Of a stretch of 51,718 nt of DNA, positions 49,092-51,718 are shown piece after piece. The translations under genes and the position numbers were made by a program. This DNA is from DASYYE01 sp035946955 (GTDB lineage Bacteria; Actinomycetota; Actinomycetes; Streptosporangiales; Streptosporangiaceae): positions 1 through 51,718 of the forward strand of contig DASYYE010000541.1 in the NCBI GenBank assembly GCA_035946955.1, read 5' to 3'. The stretch's first letter is position 1; each line of letters opens with the position of its first letter. The notes under the pieces were generated by a model. The model was given only the letters and a program-made list of their open reading frames with translations. It had not been told where the DNA came from and did no database searches.

Positions 49092-49898
49092 GCCGTCTGC
49101 CGCGAACACGTCGTTGCGGTGGTGCGTCAGGCAGGGCAGTGCCGCCCGGACCTGCGCCGTGAGTGACCGGTCGAACTCCGCGACACAGACTCCCGCGGTC
49201 GGCCCCAGCTCAGCCCGAACCGCACCCCACGGGTCCACCAGCATGCTCCGCCCGATGCCCGTGGGCGCGCTGGTAGGAGGTGACGCGGGGTCCGGCACCT
49301 GGCCGGCCGCGGCCACCCAGACCGTGTTCTCGATGGCCCGGGCCCGCACGAGCGTGACCCAGTGCTCCTCCTTGAACAACCCTGCCTTCCACGCGGCCGG
49401 CACCACGATCAGCTCGGCGCCACGGTCCACCAGCGACCGGGCAAGTTCCGGGAACCGGATGTCGTAGCACGTCATGAACCCCACCCGCAGCCCGGCCAGG
49501 TCCGCCACCACCGGCCGGCCGCCGGGGGCGACCACCTTCGACTCCTGCTCGCCGAGTGAGTCGAACAGGTGGATCTTGCGGTACGCGGCGACGAGCTCAC
49601 CGTCTGCGTCATAAGCCACGGCGGTGTTGTAGACCCGGTCCCCGTCAGCAGGCTCGAACACTCCCGCCACCAGGGCCAGCCGGGCGTTGCGGGCGGCCTC
49701 GGAGAGCCCGCGGGCGAAGCTGCCGTCCAGCGGCTGCGCGGCGGCACGCAGGTCGCTGCCGAACCGGACCATCGTGGCCTCGGGGAACACCGCCAGGCCG
49801 GCCCCCTGCCCAGCGGCGTCAGCCACCGCCTCCCGCACCCGGCCCAGGTTGACCTGTGGGTCTGGACTGATGGGCAGCTGGCACAGTGCGATCCGCAT
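49068..49898 (-). CDS. Carbon-nitrogen hydrolase (nitrilase superfamily, Nit2-like)
   Basis: This is a 276-residue amidase-type enzyme of the nitrilase superfamily. The catalytic triad is visible: Glu40 (AVFPEAT), Lys108 (AYRKIHLFD) and Cys144 (MTCYDIRFPE). The sequence around YDIRFPEL and the phrase KIHLFD resemble omega-amidase/Nit2 and deaminated-glutathione amidase enzymes that repair or clear damaged metabolites; the exact substrate is not fixed by sequence. The start ATG is 49898. Just downstream on the minus strand it runs into the 3' end of the BlaI-type gene. Confidence 0.92.
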   Translation of the reverse strand: MRIALCQLPISPDPQVNLGRVREAVADAAGQGAGLAVFPEATMVRFGSDLRAAAQPLDGSFARGLSEAARNARLALVAGVFEPADGDRVYNTAVAYDADGELVAAYRKIHLFDSLGEQESKVVAPGGRPVVADLAGLRVGFMTCYDIRFPELARSLVDRGAELIVVPAAWKAGLFKEEHWVTLVRARAIENTVWVAAAGQVPDPASPPTSAPTGIGRSMLVDPWGAVRAELGPTAGVCVAEFDRSLTAQVRAALPCLTHHRNDVFAADGLANSQPA

Positions 49899-50024
49899 GT
49901 CCGCAGACTAAGCCAGCCGCCGGGTCGATGTATCTCTGGCTGGCCAGAGGCCTCCGAGCAGATGGGTGTGCCTGGTGTACACCCGCGTCACAGCCGATCA
50001 GCCTTTCAGGGGGAAGGACAGATC

Positions 50025-50570
50025 ATGAAACTGCACGCATCCGTGGCCACCCGGCGGGCCCTGGTCGCCGCCGCGGTGACCTGCGCCGCCGCTGTTGCCC
50101 CGGCCACGGCCCTGGCCTCCTCGGCACAGCACGCCGACGGGACCCGGGCCATACCGTCGTGCACCACATCGGGCCTGGATGTCTGGCTGGACACCCAGGG
50201 GAGCGGTGCCGCTGGCCACACGTACTACTTCCTGAACTTCACCAACCTGTCGGGGAGCACGTGTGTCCTGTCCGGGTACCCCGGTGTCTCCGGAGTCACG
50301 CTCACCGGCGCCCAGGTCGGCAGCGCGGCTGGCCGCAACGGCGTCACCCCGAACCCCGTGACACTCGCGAACGGCGCCACCACCCACGCACTCGTGGGAG
50401 TCGTCAACCCGGGCATCATCCCGCCCTCCCAGTGCCACCCGGTCACCGCGGCTGGGCTGCGGGTGTACCCGCCGAACCAGACCCAGTCCAAGCTGGTCCC
50501 GTACCCCTTCCCCGCCTGCTCGGCCAAGGGCCCGGTCTACCTGACCGTCGGCCCCGTTGGGTTCCCCTAG
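50025..50570 (+). CDS. Secreted DUF4232 domain protein
   Basis: This is a 181-residue exported protein. The signal peptide (RRALVAAAVTCAAAVAPATALA) is cleaved near residue 32, and a short hinge leads to a DUF4232-type beta domain with the pattern FTNLSGSTCVLSGYPGVS and a late CHPVTAAGLRVYPP. Four cysteines in the mature part (46, 80, 137 and 165) probably form two disulfides. DUF4232 proteins are common in Streptomyces and relatives and have no known activity. The start ATG 50025 has AAGGA seven bases upstream. No lipobox cysteine is seen, so it is likely released. Confidence 0.85.
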   Translation: MKLHASVATRRALVAAAVTCAAAVAPATALASSAQHADGTRAIPSCTTSGLDVWLDTQGSGAAGHTYYFLNFTNLSGSTCVLSGYPGVSGVTLTGAQVGSAAGRNGVTPNPVTLANGATTHALVGVVNPGIIPPSQCHPVTAAGLRVYPPNQTQSKLVPYPFPACSAKGPVYLTVGPVGFP

Positions 50571-50603
50571 CAAGTACCGGCCGGACCAGGCAGGCATTCG
50601 CGG

Positions 50604-50840
50604 TCAGGGGCGAGTCACGCGATCGACCCGCTCGATGGTGATGAGGCCGTTGTCGACTATGTACATCACCCGGTATGCGCCGACTCGTAACCGGTGGTAC
50701 CTGCCCCGATGAAACGCCTCTGGTGGGAAGGGATCATCTACCAGGGCTGCCACGGCATCGCCGACTGCGCGCATGCCTGCCTGGTCTCGTAAGTAACGGT
50801 GGGCTGACGTCGCGGCCGCAGGTGTCCACCGGATTTTCAC
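50604..50840 (-). CDS. RelE/ParE-family toxin
   Basis: This is a 78-residue basic protein with the RelE/ParE fold pattern: MKIRWTPAAATSAHRYL, GDAVAALVDDPFP, and RLRVGAYRVMYIVDN ending in ERVDRVTR. RelE-type toxins cut mRNA on the ribosome; ParE types poison gyrase. The conserved RxGxYRVxY block is present, while a C-terminal catalytic Tyr or His typical of RelE is not obvious. It starts at GTG 50840, overlapping the antitoxin stop as GTGA, the antitoxin-first order expected for a type II module. Confidence 0.88.
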   Translation of the reverse strand: MKIRWTPAAATSAHRYLRDQAGMRAVGDAVAALVDDPFPPEAFHRGRYHRLRVGAYRVMYIVDNGLITIERVDRVTRP

Positions 50841-51097
50841 CGGTTGCCGCCGAGCAGGATCGCCATGACCTCTTCATGCGACATTGCCCCTGGGCTGCCC
50901 GCAGCCACCCATTCGTCGTGTTCCTTGAGGGCCGCCTCGATCTCGGCCTCCTCGAGTGCCTCGGCGGAAGCGTGCCGCTCCAGAGCCTGCAGTCTCCGCA
51001 AATCGAAGATCGGCACGACTGCGGCGGCTTCGCCACCGAGATGGATGACCTCGTAGTCCTCTCCAGATCCAAGGTCGGATGTTGGTTCGGCGCTCAT
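50837..51097 (-). CDS. Antitoxin partner of the RelE-type toxin
   Basis: This is an acidic 86-residue protein encoded directly before the toxin gene and overlapping it. The start of the conserved part, YEVIHLGGEAAAVVPIFDLRRLQALERHA, resembles the Phd/YefM-type DNA-binding fold (V-I--GG-PVAVLVP-ELxxL). The tail (EEAEIEAALKEHDEWVAAG) is a typical unfolded toxin-binding helix. It presumably neutralises the toxin and represses its own promoter. The start ATG 51097 is preferred over a longer frame to 51127, because of GGTGGAC upstream. Confidence 0.8.
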   Translation of the reverse strand: MSAEPTSDLGSGEDYEVIHLGGEAAAVVPIFDLRRLQALERHASAEALEEAEIEAALKEHDEWVAAGSPGAMSHEEVMAILLGGNR

Positions 51098-51215
51098 GGC
51101 GTCCACCGTACCGGCCGGGTCCAGCACCGGAGGCTACGCCGAGCCGGTACCGCGCCGGCTTCGTTGTAGCCGTCTCGAGGCGACACCGGCTGGGGCGGCG
51201 TGGTGTCATGGCGGG

Positions 51216-51718
51216 GTGAAACGACCGTTGCTCAACGCGGCACTGGCCGACATGAGAAACACGATCTTCGCGGAGATGTCGGCGCTTGCCGTGGCGACCG
51301 GGTCGGTCAACCTCGGCCAGGGGTTCCCTGACACCGACGGCCCGGCCGAGGTGGCGGCCGCGGCCGCGGCGGCCGTCCTGGAGGGCCGGGGCAACCAGTA
51401 CCCGCCCGGTGCGGGCATCCCCGAGCTTCGCCAGGCCGTGGCCGCCCACCAGAAGCGCTTCTACGGCCTTGACGTGGACCCCGACACCGAGGTCCTGATC
51501 ACCGTCGGCGCCACCGAGGCCATCGCGGCGTCCCTGCTTGCGCTGCTCGAGCCAGGTGACGAGGTCATCGCGTTCGAGCCGTACTACGACTCCTACGCGG
51601 CATGCGTCGCCATGGCTGGCGGGAGGCGGGTGCCCATCACACTGCGGCCGCCCGGCTTCCGGCCCGACCTGGCAGCGGTGCGCGCAGCCATCACCCCGCG
51701 CACCAGGCTGGTCCTGCT
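51216..51718 (+). CDS. PLP-dependent class I/II aminotransferase, 5' part
   Basis: This frame runs off the window after 167 codons. It has MRNTIFAEMSALAV, then VNLGQGFPDTDGP, NQYPPGAGIPELRQAV, VGATEAIAASLLAL and FEPYYDSYAACVAMAG. This is the N-terminal half of a fold-type I aminotransferase close to kynurenine/glutamine transaminase and actinobacterial DapC-like enzymes. The PLP lysine lies beyond the window edge. The start is GTG 51216, with a weak GGCGGG upstream. It is divergent from the toxin-antitoxin pair. Confidence 0.85.
   Translation, partial: MKRPLLNAALADMRNTIFAEMSALAVATGSVNLGQGFPDTDGPAEVAAAAAAAVLEGRGNQYPPGAGIPELRQAVAAHQKRFYGLDVDPDTEVLITVGATEAIAASLLALLEPGDEVIAFEPYYDSYAACVAMAGGRRVPITLRPPGFRPDLAAVRAAITPRTRLVL

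Overview
The window is GC-rich actinobacterial DNA. The evidence is strong GC bias at third codon positions, frequent GTG and TTG starts with GGAGG-type ribosome binding sites, and lineage markers: SigR/RsrA, a WhiB1-type Wbl protein, a PdtaS-type kinase, nickel superoxide dismutase with its protease, the fused E1/E2 2-oxoglutarate decarboxylase Kgd, DUF397 and the biotin synthase helper BsaP. From memory, the order hisN-rsgA-aroA ... sigR-rsrA ... pdtaS-whiB1 ... sigma/anti-sigma ... sodN-sodX ... kgd resembles a conserved chromosomal stretch of Streptomyces and relatives. This therefore looks like chromosome core with accessory insertions, not a plasmid or phage. I found no rRNA, tRNA, CRISPR array, IS element or transposase.

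Left part (1-17.7 kb): a two-component pair whose kinase carries a second, degenerate kinase half; a GH18 chitinase whose 5' end (signal peptide and CBM2) is broken but which keeps a fine promoter palindrome; a secreted EXORDIUM-like protein with seven 42-residue propeller repeats; small accessory genes (a secreted peptide, DUF397); a coupled SDR-CtaG pair; a CBS protein; then hisN, rsgA, aroA, an SRAP DNA-protein crosslink protein, a DksA-type zinc finger protein, a methyltransferase and a secreted beta-propeller protein.

Middle part (17.8-31.3 kb): sigR-rsrA with a textbook SigR-type promoter (GGAAT-N18-GTT), two coupled membrane HD-domain proteins (the first an intact HD-GYP, the second lacking the GYP half), and a biotin region. 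The biotin region holds an acetyl/propionyl-CoA carboxylase biotin carboxylase and a separate 70-residue biotin carrier on the plus strand. Facing them is a tightly overlapping minus-strand operon bioF-gntR-bioD-bioB, followed by a thiamine-diphosphate enzyme, a 20-bp perfect hairpin and bsaP. Biotin synthesis, its helper protein and biotin-using subunits thus sit together, with a GntR/UTRA regulator inside the operon and a bioD that appears to start at ATC. PdtaS and WhiB1 follow convergently.

Right part (31.3-51.7 kb): a lipid kinase, membrane proteins, an RsbW-type anti-sigma factor coupled to a SigB/F-family sigma factor, divergent sodN/sodX, an APC permease with a tandem operator pair, a damaged CGNR zinc-finger regulator, a dehydrogenase, a PadR regulator with a 24-bp perfect operator and a His-rich repeat insert, a STAND ATPase with TPR repeats, kgd, a BlaI-type regulator, a nitrilase-family hydrolase, a secreted DUF4232 protein, a RelE-type toxin-antitoxin pair and the 5' part of an aminotransferase gene. 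Several loci (chitinase, CGNR regulator, small secreted peptide) show recent decay, and short duplications of 28, 33 and 37 bp are scattered between genes.
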